Assembly: GCF_011926545.1 (NCBI RefSeq)
Contig: NZ_JAATIT010000006.1
Coordinates: forward strand, 1-64,000
Reading direction: 5' to 3'
From: Sphingopyxis italica
GTDB taxonomy: Bacteria; Pseudomonadota; Alphaproteobacteria; Sphingomonadales; Sphingomonadaceae
Length of the DNA: 64,000 nucleotides
In this document: in pieces, positions 7,836 through 17,214 of the stretch
How positions within the stretch are numbered: the stretch's first letter is position 1
Layout: every line of letters starts with the position of its first letter
Made by a program: the position numbers and the translations under genes
Notes under the pieces: model-generated
Database searches by the model: none
What the model was told of the DNA's origin: nothing
What the model saw: only the letters and a program-made list of their open reading frames with translations

Positions 7836-9407
7836 ATGAACGCTATTGATACGTCTCTCTCCTCTTCGCCGGGCCAGCCGGCACCCGGCGCCTTCGCCGA
7901 CGCCATTGTCGACCTGTTCGGCGAACTCGGCCTTTCGCTTTCGGACGATCTCGGATCGGACCTTGCGGTCTTTTCGCCCATCGACGGCTCGGCGCTCGCG
8001 ACGCTCAAGATGCACCGCGCCACCGACATGGATGCGATGGTCGCCAATGCGGAAGTCGCCTTCGTCGCGTGGAAACAGGTGCCCGCGCCGCATCGCGGCG
8101 AACTGATCCGGCGCTATGGCCAGCTCGTGCGCGAACATAAGGAGGTGCTATCGCGCCTGCTGACGATCGAGAATGGCAAGATCCTGACCGAAGCTCGCGG
8201 CGAAGTGCAGGAAGTGATCGACATCTGCGAATATGCCGTCGGCCTGTCGCGGCAGCTGTTCGGGCTGACGATCGCGTCGGAGCGCGCCGAGCACCGGCTG
8301 ACCGAATATTGGCATCCGCTTGGGGTCCTCGGACTGATCTCGGCGTTCAATTTCCCCGCCGCGGTGTGGGCGTGGGGCACGACGGTCGCGCTCGTTTGCG
8401 GCGACAGCGCGATCTGGAAGCCGTCGGAAAAGACACCGCTGACCGCCCTCGCTTTCGCAAAGCTGCTCCAGAAGGTCGCGGCCGATTATGAATTTGCGCC
8501 CGATCATCTGGTTCAGGTCGCGATCGGCGACGCCGAATGCGGCGGCATCATCGCCGACCATCCGGGGATTTCGATCGTCAGCGCTACCGGCAGCGTTCGC
8601 ATGGGGCAGGACGTTGGAGTGCGCGTGCAGCGCCGCTTCGGCCGTCCGGTGCTCGAACTTGGCGGCAACAATGCCGCGATCGTCGCGCCGAGCGCCGACA
8701 TCGGGCTCGCGCTGCGCGGGACGATCTTTGCCGCGACCGGCACGTGCGGCCAGCGCTGCACGACGCTTCGCCGCCTGATTGTTCACGAAAGCATCCGCGC
8801 CGATTTCGTGAAGCGCCTGATCGCCGCGGTCGGCAGCCTCAACATCGGCAGCCCGCTCGACGATATGACGCACGTCGGACCGCTGATCGACAAGGCGGCG
8901 TTCGACGCGATGCAGCGCGCGCTCGATCGGGCGCGCGGCGAAGGCGGGACCGTCCACGGCGGCGAACGGATCGAGGTCGCGGGATCGCCGGAGGCCTATT
9001 ATGTCCGCCCCGCGATCGTCGAGATGCCCGCGCAGAGCGAAATCGTTCGCGAAGAAACCTTCGCACCGATCCTCTATGTCCTGTCCTACGCCGATTTTGC
9101 GGAGGCGATCGCGCTCCAGAACGGTGTGCCGCAGGGGCTGTCGTCGTGCATCTTCACCAGCGATGTCCGCGAGGCCGAGACATTCCAGTCGGCGCAGGGC
9201 AGCGACTGCGGAATCGTCAACGTCAATATCGGAACGAGCGGGGCCGAAATCGGCGGCGCGTTCGGCGGCGAAAAGATGACGGGCGGCGGCCGCGTATCGG
9301 GTTCCGACAGCTGGAAGAATTATATGCGCCGCGTTACCGCGACGGTGAACTATTCGACGGAGCTTCCGCTCGCACAGGGCGTGAAGTTCGATTTCGACAT
9401 CGACTGA
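7836..9407 (+). CDS. amaB: ALDH7-type L-piperideine-6-carboxylate / aminoadipate semialdehyde dehydrogenase
   Basis: A 523-residue NAD(P)+-dependent aldehyde dehydrogenase of the antiquitin (ALDH7) group. Diagnostic stretches include FNFPAAVWAWGT, WKPSEKTPLTALA, the catalytic Glu in LELGGNN, the catalytic Cys in TGTCGQRCT and the C-terminal YSTELPLAQGVKFD. The reaction is oxidation of alpha-aminoadipate semialdehyde (in equilibrium with piperideine-6-carboxylate) to aminoadipate, a late step of L- or D-lysine and pipecolate breakdown. Bacterial members are AmaB or Pcd. It follows the amidohydrolase with no terminator seen and precedes a TPR gene, which points to lysine-containing peptides or a pipecolate derivative as the substrate of the locus; that link is inference. 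Confidence 0.9.
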   Translation: MNAIDTSLSSSPGQPAPGAFADAIVDLFGELGLSLSDDLGSDLAVFSPIDGSALATLKMHRATDMDAMVANAEVAFVAWKQVPAPHRGELIRRYGQLVREHKEVLSRLLTIENGKILTEARGEVQEVIDICEYAVGLSRQLFGLTIASERAEHRLTEYWHPLGVLGLISAFNFPAAVWAWGTTVALVCGDSAIWKPSEKTPLTALAFAKLLQKVAADYEFAPDHLVQVAIGDAECGGIIADHPGISIVSATGSVRMGQDVGVRVQRRFGRPVLELGGNNAAIVAPSADIGLALRGTIFAATGTCGQRCTTLRRLIVHESIRADFVKRLIAAVGSLNIGSPLDDMTHVGPLIDKAAFDAMQRALDRARGEGGTVHGGERIEVAGSPEAYYVRPAIVEMPAQSEIVREETFAPILYVLSYADFAEAIALQNGVPQGLSSCIFTSDVREAETFQSAQGSDCGIVNVNIGTSGAEIGGAFGGEKMTGGGRVSGSDSWKNYMRRVTATVNYSTELPLAQGVKFDFDID

Positions 9408-9434
9408 CGACACGGATTTGTTCGGAGAGGATTT

Positions 9435-10430
9435 ATGATGAACCGCAAGCATTTGAAATTTCTAATATCGGCCGGCCTGTTGCTGATTGCGTCGCCCGTC
9501 GCGGCAATGGCGCAGGAAGGCAGCTTCCAGGGCATGTCGCTGCTCGGTGAAAGGATGGTCACCGCTCCGGCGCGCAATGCAAACGTCGCCTCGGTCGAGA
9601 CGCTCGAACGCGCCGCGCGCGATGCGAAGGCCGCGTATGAGGCGAACATGACCGTCGACAGCGCGACCTGGTACGGACGCATTCTCTTCTACCAAGGCTA
9701 TACGAAGGAATCGGCGTCGGTCTACGATCAGGCGCTGAAGCGTTTCCCCAATTCGGGCAAGCTGCTCCGCCACCGCGCACATCGCGCTTTCTCGCTGCGC
9801 GAATTCGACAAGTCGATCGAACTGGGGCTGAAGGCGGCGAAGCTTTACGAAAACCAGCCGCTCGAACGCGAGAAGCCGGGACCCGACTATTTCCCGGGCG
9901 ACCCCGATGTCGTGCAATATTATCTCTATTACCACCTCGGGCAGGCTTATTTCGGTAAGCATGACTTCGAAAATGCCGCGAAATGGTTCGCCAAATCGGC
10001 GGAATCGGCAGCCTTCACCCACGACGTCGAGGCGCGGACCGCGAACACCTATTGGGAATATCTGTCGCTCGCGCGCGCCGGCAATATGCGCAAGGCACAG
10101 AAGCTGCTCGACGATTACGACCTGACGCTGTTCGAGGTTCATCCGAAGGGCGGGTCGGACACCTATTTCGACGGCATCCAGCTGTTCAAAGGCAATCGTG
10201 CCGCCGACAGTTTCTTCAGCGACAAGGACAGTGGCCGCGCGTTCGCGACCGCCGACGGCGTGGCCGCCTCGACCGCCTATAGTCTTGCCAACTATTATAT
10301 CCTGAGCGGCGAGCCCGAGAAGGCGAAGCCCTGGCTCAAGCGGTCGATCGCGGTCGACAGCTGGAGCTTCTTCGCGCGCATCCAGGCCGAAGCCGATTGG
10401 CTGCTGCTGTTCCCGAACGAAAAGCCCTGA
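9435..10430 (+). CDS. Secreted tetratricopeptide-repeat protein, relative of the 945-1892 product
   Basis: A 331-residue protein with a signal peptide (hydrophobic run then AAMAQEG) and TPR-like helices. It parallels the protein at 945-1892: KLLRHRAHRA against KLRRYRARHL, YYLYYHLGQAYFGKHDF against NIIYYHAQTSFATGDY, and TYWEYLSLARAGN against TYWTYLAYRKMGE, in the same order and spacing. ATG at 9435 and 9438 are both usable, with GGAGAGG at 9424-9430. It lies 27 bases after the aldehyde dehydrogenase and 75 before the permease. Both TPR proteins probably assist the receptor or enzymes in the periplasm; there is no direct evidence. Confidence 0.8.
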   Translation: MMNRKHLKFLISAGLLLIASPVAAMAQEGSFQGMSLLGERMVTAPARNANVASVETLERAARDAKAAYEANMTVDSATWYGRILFYQGYTKESASVYDQALKRFPNSGKLLRHRAHRAFSLREFDKSIELGLKAAKLYENQPLEREKPGPDYFPGDPDVVQYYLYYHLGQAYFGKHDFENAAKWFAKSAESAAFTHDVEARTANTYWEYLSLARAGNMRKAQKLLDDYDLTLFEVHPKGGSDTYFDGIQLFKGNRAADSFFSDKDSGRAFATADGVAASTAYSLANYYILSGEPEKAKPWLKRSIAVDSWSFFARIQAEADWLLLFPNEKP

Positions 10431-10505
10431 ACGGACGCATCGAACTGACGCATTGGGGTGAGCGGCGGACCCGGATCATCGGGCCGGATATTTGGGAGAC
10501 GCATC

Positions 10506-11918
10506 ATGAATAACTGGACCCGCCGCAAACCCATCCTGCCGCCCGGCGAAGGCAGCGCCGATGCGCTGCCGCCGAGCCTGTCCTGGCCGCAACTGATGGC
10601 GATGGGCGTCGGCGCGATCATCGGCACCGGAATCCTGACCCTGATCGGCGTCGGCGTCGATCGGGCGGGGCCCGCCGTCCTGATATCCTTCGCCATCGCG
10701 GGGGCGGTCTGCGCCTGCGCGGCGCTCGCCTATGCCGAATTGTCGGCGATGATGCCCGCGGCGGGTAGCGCCTACAGCTATTCCTACGCGGGCCTTGGCG
10801 AAGCCTTTGCGTGGATCGTCGGCTGGAGCTTGATCCTCGAATATTCGCTCGTCGTCTCGACGGTGGCGGTAGGCTGGTCGGGCTATGCGTCGCCGCTTTT
10901 GATGAGCGTTGGCTTTCCGGAAGCGTTGACGCACGGACCTGAACTGGGCGGACTGATCAATCTTCCCGCAGTGGGCATTATCGCCGTGGTCGCCGGGCTA
11001 TTGTTGCTGGGAACGCGCGAGAGCGCACGGATAAACTCGGTGCTCGTTGTCGTGAAGATCGTCACGCTGCTGCTCTTCGTCGGCTACACCTTGCCCCATT
11101 TCGACGCCGCGAACTTCGAGCCCTTCATGCCTTTTGGCTATACCGCCCAGGTCGGCAGCGACGGGGTGCAGCGCGGGGTCATGGCCGCCGCGGCGATCAT
11201 CTTTTTCGCCTTCTACGGTTTCGATGCGATTTCGACGGCAGCGGAGGAAACAAAACGCCCCGCGCGCGATCTGCCGATCGCAATCATCGGATCGATGACC
11301 GTCTGCACGCTCATCTACATGCTGGTCGCGGCTACGGCGGTGGGTGCGATTTCGTTCACGCGCTTTGCCGACAGTCCCGAGCCGCTGGCGCTGATCCTGC
11401 GTTCGATCGGGCAGGGCGGCATCGCGCAGATTGTTGCGACGACCGCCGTCGTCGCCCTGCCAACCGTCTTGCTCGCCTTTCTCTACGGACAAAGCCGAAT
11501 CTTTTTAGCGATGGCGCGCGACGGCTTCCTGCCGCAGCGCCTGGCGCGTATTTCAGCACGCGGCACGCCAACGCGCATCACGCTGCTGACGGCTGCGATC
11601 GTGGCGGTACTCGCCGGGCTGCTTCCGATCGGCAAGGTCGCCGCGCTCGCCAATGCCGGCACGCTGATCGCCTTCACAGCGGTCGGCCTCTGCCTGCTCG
11701 TCCTTCGTCGCCGCGCACCGGACATTCCACGGCCATTTCGCATTCGCGCGGTATGGCTGGTCGGGCTTGGAACAATCGGAGGCTGCTTTTACCTCTTCCT
11801 GAGCTTGCCGGCCGAAACTCTCTTATGGTGTCTGGTATGGAATCTGATTGGTCTAGGCCTGTATTCGGCATACGGGCAACGCCGGAGCGCGGTGGGCAGG
11901 CTCGGGATCGACGCCTAA
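10506..11918 (+). CDS. APC-superfamily amino-acid permease
   Basis: A 470-residue inner-membrane transporter with about 12 membrane segments. The first carries the substrate-binding glycine motif (MGVGAIIGTGILTLIGVG), and a further signature is FYGFDAISTAAEE, typical of cationic amino-acid transporter-like APC members. ATG 10506 follows GGGAGA (10495-10500); the 16-codon upstream extension is not hydrophobic. It closes the plus-strand arm and would carry amino acids released in the periplasm into the cytoplasm, where the ALDH7 enzyme acts. The specificity for cationic amino acids such as lysine is suggested by subfamily and context only. Confidence 0.9.
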   Translation: MNNWTRRKPILPPGEGSADALPPSLSWPQLMAMGVGAIIGTGILTLIGVGVDRAGPAVLISFAIAGAVCACAALAYAELSAMMPAAGSAYSYSYAGLGEAFAWIVGWSLILEYSLVVSTVAVGWSGYASPLLMSVGFPEALTHGPELGGLINLPAVGIIAVVAGLLLLGTRESARINSVLVVVKIVTLLLFVGYTLPHFDAANFEPFMPFGYTAQVGSDGVQRGVMAAAAIIFFAFYGFDAISTAAEETKRPARDLPIAIIGSMTVCTLIYMLVAATAVGAISFTRFADSPEPLALILRSIGQGGIAQIVATTAVVALPTVLLAFLYGQSRIFLAMARDGFLPQRLARISARGTPTRITLLTAAIVAVLAGLLPIGKVAALANAGTLIAFTAVGLCLLVLRRRAPDIPRPFRIRAVWLVGLGTIGGCFYLFLSLPAETLLWCLVWNLIGLGLYSAYGQRRSAVGRLGIDA

Positions 11919-12276
11919 TCCGGTACGGCGGGTCGCGCTCCCCGAGATTGTGGTTTGCGCGCCCGCGGATCTCTTATTTTCCCGATTTATGCCGATTATG
12001 ACAGTCTCATTCGGCCGGAGCCAGCGGTTGCGGCGACCGGCGGGATCGCCCGCGGCCTCAATGGCAGGAATGAGGCGGATTGACGACATTCCTCATAACC
12101 GTCGCCCCCGCGAAGGCGGGGCCGCGCATCCGGAAATCGCCAATTCCGCCGCTTGTGTCGATGGCGTCGCCGACTCCGCAATTCAATTTCTCCGGCCTAC
12201 GCAACCGCCGGTTAAACCTGTCGTTAATTAGGGAGGAATATCGCTCGGGTCAGGATCTAGCGGGATAGCAGAGCAA
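11919..12276. other. Intergenic region with a small GC-rich hairpin
   Basis: No gene is supported. A hairpin at 12106-12121 (CCCCGC, loop GAAG, GCGGGG) belongs to the same short-repeat type as the one at 43953-43972. It may terminate or insulate transcription between the permease and the c-di-GMP enzyme. The promoter of the downstream gene must lie here but was not assigned. Confidence 0.5.
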
Positions 12277-15045
12277 ATGTCCCTCATCGCCGACGGCAAA
12301 TCATTGGATCAATCGGAAGCGGTTCTGGGCGAGCAATATGCGAGCCTCGCGCGCCAAGTGCCACTCTTGTACGCGTTGATGTTCCTCAACGTCCTGTTTC
12401 TCGCGCTCGTCACCACGGACGGCGGCTCGTGGGCGGCCAGCTTCATAGCGCCGCTCGTTCTGACCGCGATCATCGCGGTCCGCGGCGCCGCTTGGTACGC
12501 CCGGCGCGGGCGGGCGACGAGCCACGACGACATGCGCCGGTATCTTCGCGGGACGATCGCCAGGGCGGGGGTCTTCAGCTTCCTTTTCGGTGGCTGGGGA
12601 CTCTATCTCTTCCTTTCTGCCGATCCGTTCCACACGACCGCTATCGCTCTCTTCATATTCGTCGGATCCATAAGCTGTTGCTACTGCCTACAGGCGCTGC
12701 CCGCCGCGGCGCGCCTCGTCCTCCTGTTCGGTGCGATGCCCGTCACAATCGGGCTGCTTTTGTCGCGGGATTTCTACTTCACCGGCATGGGTCTGACCTT
12801 TCTGCTCGGCGCGGGGGTGATATTGCGGACGATCGCGACTACGCGCTCCGCCGTCTATGAATCCCTGCACGCGCGGTCGGAAATGGCGGCGCTCATCGAG
12901 GCATTGCAGCGCAGCGAGGAACATTATCGCTATTCGGTCGAGCTTAATCCCCAGATTCCTTGGATCAGCGACCCCGAGGGGCGGATCGTCGAGGTCGGAC
13001 CTCGATGGACGGAGCTCACCGGCGTTCCGGCCGAGACGGCGCTTGGTTGGGGATGGGTCGACGCCGTGCATCCCGAGGACCAGCCCGAAGTCCTTGCTCA
13101 TTGGAACGAGGCGCTGACCTCCGATGACAATGGAGTCGCCGACGTGCGCTACAGGGTGCGCCATTCCGACGGGGGCTTCCGCTGGTGCCGGGCGCGCGCC
13201 AATCCGCGCCGCGAACAGTCCGGACGCATTACCAGCTGGTACGGGACGCTTGAGGATATCCACGACCAGGTGACCGCCGAGTTGGGCCTGCGCGAAAGCG
13301 AGGAGCGTTACCGTCTCGCATCGCGCGCGACGAACGATGTGATCTGGGACTGGTCGCACAGCACCGGCCGGATCGAATGGGGAAATGGTGTCGAGCAAGT
13401 GCTCGGCTATCCAGAGGCCGCCGGAGGAACCCCGGTCACCTGGTGGAGGGAGCGCATCCACCCCGAAGACCTCGCGGCGGTGGATGCAACCTACGACAGG
13501 GTCCTTGCCAACCTCCAGGACAGCTGGAACCACGAATATCGTTTCCGTGCGGCAAGCGGCGAATTCATCAAACTCTTTTCCCGCGGTTATGTTGTGCGCG
13601 ACGATGAAAGAAAAGCCGTGCGGTCGATCGGCGCGCTCCTCGACGTCACCGCCGCGAGAGAGGCCGAGAAGGAACTTCGCTGGGCCGCCAATCACGACCC
13701 GCTGACGGGGCTTCCCAACCGCAAGCTGTTCGGAGAGGTGCTCGAAGCGGCACTCGGCGCCGCGTCGGCCAACGCATCGTGCGTAGGGGTCATCGTCATC
13801 GATATCGACGGGTTCAAGCTTCTGAACGACAGCATGGGCCATGCTGCGGGCGACCAGCTCCTACGGACGGTCGCGATCCGGCTCCAGGCGAATCTTGGAG
13901 CAGACGCCACTGTCGCAAGACTCGGCGGAGACGAGTTCGCCGCGATTGTAACGGGGTTGCGCGCCGACGAGCCGATTGTACCGGCGGCGACCTCCATCCT
14001 CGACGGGGTAGCCGACGCGCTGATCATCGACGAAGGAGTGGTCGAGGTCAGCATCAGCGCCGGCGCGGCGCGCTGGCCAGCCGACGGGAGCGATGCCGAG
14101 GCCGTTCTCAAGAGCGCCGATCTGGCACTCTATGCCGCCAAGGCCGACGGGGCGGGCACCATATGCGCGTTTCAGCCAGAAATGCGCGAAGCCGCCGAAA
14201 GCCGGAAGGCAATGCTGCGCGAGGCCCGCGACGCGTTGAACGACGACCGGATCATTCCCTTCTACCAAGCCAAGATCGACCTGAAGACGGGCGCTGTCGT
14301 GGGCTTCGAGGCGCTCCTGCGCTGGCACCATCACAGGCGCGGTCTTCAACCTCCCGACAGCATCCGCGCCGCCTTCGAAGATGCGCTGCTCGCGCGTTCC
14401 CTGACGGACCGGATGATCGATCGCGTCCTGGTCGACATCGAACGTCTAAGCGACAAAGGTGTGACCTTTGGCCGTATCGCGATCAACGGCTCTCTTTCCG
14501 ACTTCCGCCGTGATGATTTCGCCGACCGCATATTGACGAAGTTTTGGGAGAAGAACCTTTCGCCCGCGCTGCTCGAACTGGAGGTGACCGAAAGTGTCTT
14601 CGTCGATCACCTCGCTGCGAACGTGGATCGAGCTCTGCGAACACTCGTTGCCGAAGGCGTGTCCATTGCCCTTGACGACTTCGGTACCGGCTATGCTTCG
14701 CTCACCCATCTGCAGCAGTTTCCGGTCGACGTGCTCAAGATCGACCGGTCCTTCATTTCGCGGCTCGACAGCGCCGACAGTGCCGACTTCGCGATTGTCC
14801 ACGGCGTCATCGACATTGCGCATCGCATGAAGATCGCCACGGTCGCCGAAGGCGTCGAGAGCGAGAATCAGCTCTCCCAGTTGCGCGAGCTCGGATGCGA
14901 CATCGCCCAAGGCTATCTCGTGAGCCGCGCAATCGGGGCAGAACGGGTGCCGGACTGGCTGAAGAAATGGTCACAGCAGCCTCCCGCTTGGTCGCGGGTG
15001 ACAGGCGGGCGTGCGCACGGGCTTCGCGATGGTAGCGGACAGTGA
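12277..15045 (+). CDS. Membrane PAS-PAS-GGDEF-EAL cyclic-di-GMP enzyme
   Basis: A 922-residue signalling protein: five or six membrane helices (about 28-195), two PAS domains (about 215-345 and 345-470), GGDEF (about 475-635) and EAL (about 645-900). The cyclase site is intact (RLGGDEF), but the inhibitory RxxD five residues before it is absent (GADA). The phosphodiesterase site looks complete: FEALLRW, AINGS, EVTES, DDFGTG, KIDRSF and EGVE. It could therefore make or break c-di-GMP depending on PAS input; family members of this layout are often net phosphodiesterases. The second PAS is rich in Trp and begins WDWSHSTG, typical of PAS_3. The gene ends facing the diguanylate cyclase at 15205-16416. 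Confidence 0.9.
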   Translation: MSLIADGKSLDQSEAVLGEQYASLARQVPLLYALMFLNVLFLALVTTDGGSWAASFIAPLVLTAIIAVRGAAWYARRGRATSHDDMRRYLRGTIARAGVFSFLFGGWGLYLFLSADPFHTTAIALFIFVGSISCCYCLQALPAAARLVLLFGAMPVTIGLLLSRDFYFTGMGLTFLLGAGVILRTIATTRSAVYESLHARSEMAALIEALQRSEEHYRYSVELNPQIPWISDPEGRIVEVGPRWTELTGVPAETALGWGWVDAVHPEDQPEVLAHWNEALTSDDNGVADVRYRVRHSDGGFRWCRARANPRREQSGRITSWYGTLEDIHDQVTAELGLRESEERYRLASRATNDVIWDWSHSTGRIEWGNGVEQVLGYPEAAGGTPVTWWRERIHPEDLAAVDATYDRVLANLQDSWNHEYRFRAASGEFIKLFSRGYVVRDDERKAVRSIGALLDVTAAREAEKELRWAANHDPLTGLPNRKLFGEVLEAALGAASANASCVGVIVIDIDGFKLLNDSMGHAAGDQLLRTVAIRLQANLGADATVARLGGDEFAAIVTGLRADEPIVPAATSILDGVADALIIDEGVVEVSISAGAARWPADGSDAEAVLKSADLALYAAKADGAGTICAFQPEMREAAESRKAMLREARDALNDDRIIPFYQAKIDLKTGAVVGFEALLRWHHHRRGLQPPDSIRAAFEDALLARSLTDRMIDRVLVDIERLSDKGVTFGRIAINGSLSDFRRDDFADRILTKFWEKNLSPALLELEVTESVFVDHLAANVDRALRTLVAEGVSIALDDFGTGYASLTHLQQFPVDVLKIDRSFISRLDSADSADFAIVHGVIDIAHRMKIATVAEGVESENQLSQLRELGCDIAQGYLVSRAIGAERVPDWLKKWSQQPPAWSRVTGGRAHGLRDGSGQ

Positions 15046-15204
15046 GCGGGACAGTCCCAGACAGCAGTTGGCCGGCGGGCGGCCGATTTGCTGCAGCTTG
15101 AATGCCGACGCGGGCCTCAAGCCGCTTTGGGTATTTTCTTCAAATCGTTTGCTTGCTGATGAAACCGCTTTCGGATCCGCGGTTCCGGCTCTGGTGAGAG
15201 CGGC

Positions 15205-16416
15205 TCAGGCCGCCAGTTCGGCGTCGGCCGCGTCGGCTTCGAGGCAAAACAGGGCTCGTGCTTTGCCGCCGGCCTTCGCCCGGTACAGCGCTGCATCGGC
15301 GCAGCCGAGGAGGCGTTCGAGCTCCAGCCCGAGCTTCGGAGCCGTGGCGATGCCGACGCTCACAGAAACAGACATCGATACATTGTCGATGACATAGGGC
15401 TTGCTGACCTCGCGGATGATTCTGCGCGCGAGCATTTCGGCCTCACTCTCTTCGCTGATCCCAGCCTGCAAAACGATGAACTCGTCGCCGCCGAGGCGCG
15501 CGACGACATCGTCGGCGCGTATCATCTCCTCAAGCCGCCGTGCGACCCGCTTCAGGAGCGCGTCGCCGGCCGGGTGACCGTGGCGGTCATTTACGGCCTT
15601 GAAGCCGTCGAGATCGAGATAATGGAGCGCGACCAGATTTTTCGCGCGCACGGCGGTCGCCGCCCGGTCCTGGAATTGCTCGCGCAGCAAAAGACGGTTC
15701 GAGAGGCCGGTGAGCGCGTCGGTGCGGGCAAGTCTCGCCATGTCGTGACGCGCAGCGTGATGCTCGACTGCGGATCGATAAAGATGCGCGACCGTCTGGA
15801 GACTGAGCCCGGTGATCGCCGCGACGATGAAGGCTTCGACGAGAAACATCTCGCCGTGAAGCGACGTGGCGTTCGGAACCGCCGCATGGAGCGCGAGCGC
15901 GGCCACGGTCGGCACAGTGGCTACCAGAAGGCCGGCGACGCAGATCGCCGGGCGCACCGATGTGCGCGCGACCACGCCCGCGCCGAACCCGAACACGAGA
16001 CTCACGGTGATGAGATGCACGAGCGGATTATGCTCTGCGATGGCCGCAACGTTGAGAAGGGCCAGCAGCGCCGCCGACGCGAGATTGCCGGCGGCGTAGC
16101 GGCGTTCCCAGCGCCTGAGTTCTTCGAAACGAAGTATGGGCGCAACTCGGTGAAAGGCGCTGATCGTTGCGAGCCGTGCGAATGTCGTAAGCGCACCGAC
16201 GGCGGCGAGTGCGAGCAGAAAGTCGCTCCCCAGATGGCGACCGACGAGCAGGCAGATGCCGACGAACACGACCCCCGAGCCAAAAATCGGGAATCGCATG
16301 CTGTAGAGCATGTCGATGAAGTCCCGATAGACCGGCAGGGGAAGCAATGCCGGGTCGGGGAAGATACGCTGGCGAAATGTCGTCGCGATCGGTGCGGTGG
16401 GGGCCGATCTGTCCAT
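15205..16416 (-). CDS. Membrane diguanylate cyclase (GGDEF)
   Basis: A 403-residue protein with about six membrane helices (roughly residues 40-215) followed by a GGDEF domain (about 230-390). The active site reads RLGGDEF and the product-inhibition site RADD lies exactly five residues before GGDEF, so feedback inhibition by c-di-GMP is expected, unlike the neighbouring GGDEF-EAL protein. There is no EAL domain. The N-terminal membrane module has no family I can name. It is convergent with 12277-15045 across a 159-base gap, which makes a functional pair plausible but unproven. Confidence 0.9.
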   Translation of the reverse strand: MDRSAPTAPIATTFRQRIFPDPALLPLPVYRDFIDMLYSMRFPIFGSGVVFVGICLLVGRHLGSDFLLALAAVGALTTFARLATISAFHRVAPILRFEELRRWERRYAAGNLASAALLALLNVAAIAEHNPLVHLITVSLVFGFGAGVVARTSVRPAICVAGLLVATVPTVAALALHAAVPNATSLHGEMFLVEAFIVAAITGLSLQTVAHLYRSAVEHHAARHDMARLARTDALTGLSNRLLLREQFQDRAATAVRAKNLVALHYLDLDGFKAVNDRHGHPAGDALLKRVARRLEEMIRADDVVARLGGDEFIVLQAGISEESEAEMLARRIIREVSKPYVIDNVSMSVSVSVGIATAPKLGLELERLLGCADAALYRAKAGGKARALFCLEADAADAELAA

Positions 16417-16790
16417 GGCGTTGATATTGCTCCGATCGTCTTAATTTCCGGTAACCGGGAATTCCCGCGATGCGAGCTGCAGTCGCTGCGGAACCTGTCC
16501 GAATGACGCCGCAAAACCTGTCGTGTTCCAATCCGCGTGAATTCACGATATGGCACCGAGAGTGTCATCGAACGGATTCGAGGCGGGAGATCTTATGCAG
16601 ACCAGGACGCCGGATCGCTCTTCCTCGACAATATTTCAGCGCCTATCAGGAGCGCCGGCGAAATCTGCCGGCGTTTCCGCTGATCTTCGAGGCGCTACGT
16701 CATCTGGTTCGTGCGCTGGCCCAAGTCCATTTTTCAGAGATTGAAATCAAGAGCCAATCGATCCCGACCGGCCAGAACCAAGTTCCACCC
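16417..16790. other. Region with a possible frameshifted gene remnant
   Basis: No intact gene is supported. On the plus strand from about 16595, ADQDAGSLFLDNISA is followed in a neighbouring frame by YQERRRNLPAFPLIFEALRH, which reads as one protein broken by a frameshift. I do not recognise the family. The upstream gap must contain the promoter of the diguanylate cyclase (minus). Confidence 0.35.
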
Positions 16791-17147
16791 CTACCGGAAG
16801 AACTCGACATAAAAGCGAACCGCTCCGATCGGCTCGACGCGATGGACGATCGTCGGTTCGACGATGCCTGCGTCGCTGTCCGCCGACAGGACTGATTCCC
16901 GATACGGACGACGCGGGTCGGTGATCACATACCGTAGTGCGCCCTCTTCGACACTGATCAGGCCCCATGTGCCCGCCTTGGTCGAATGCTCCGCCAGCAA
17001 GCCGGCGGGGATGGTCGTCTCGGTAAAGCTCGCGGTTCGCTTGTAAGGTCGGACCTCAGGAGGCAGTGCCCCGATCGTGTCTTTGCGCGACGGAATTGCT
17101 GGGCCATGTTTTTCGAGTGCCGGAGCACTGGATTTGACGATGGCCAT
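16791..17147 (-). CDS. DUF1971 small cupin-like protein
   Basis: About 118 residues. The C-terminal 90 residues match the DUF1971 (TehB-associated/cupin-like) family: LPPEVRPYKRTASFTE, TIPAGLLAEHSTKAGTWG, GALRYVI, VEPTIVHRVEPIG and the ending VRFYVEFFR. The family is a small double-stranded beta-helix of unclear function, often found near nitrite or nitric-oxide genes and in tellurite-resistance fusions. The start is uncertain: ATG 17147 gives a short leader, while the open frame reaches 17258 into the remnant response regulator. No clear ribosome binding site was seen at either. Its neighbours on this strand are pseudogenes. Confidence 0.7.
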   Translation of the reverse strand: MAIVKSSAPALEKHGPAIPSRKDTIGALPPEVRPYKRTASFTETTIPAGLLAEHSTKAGTWGLISVEEGALRYVITDPRRPYRESVLSADSDAGIVEPTIVHRVEPIGAVRFYVEFFR

Positions 17148-17214
17148 GGCGTCGGTGGATGCGTTTCGCACTGTTTCTTTCCGATGTTGGACAAGGAATG
17201 GGGACGTCAGGCTG

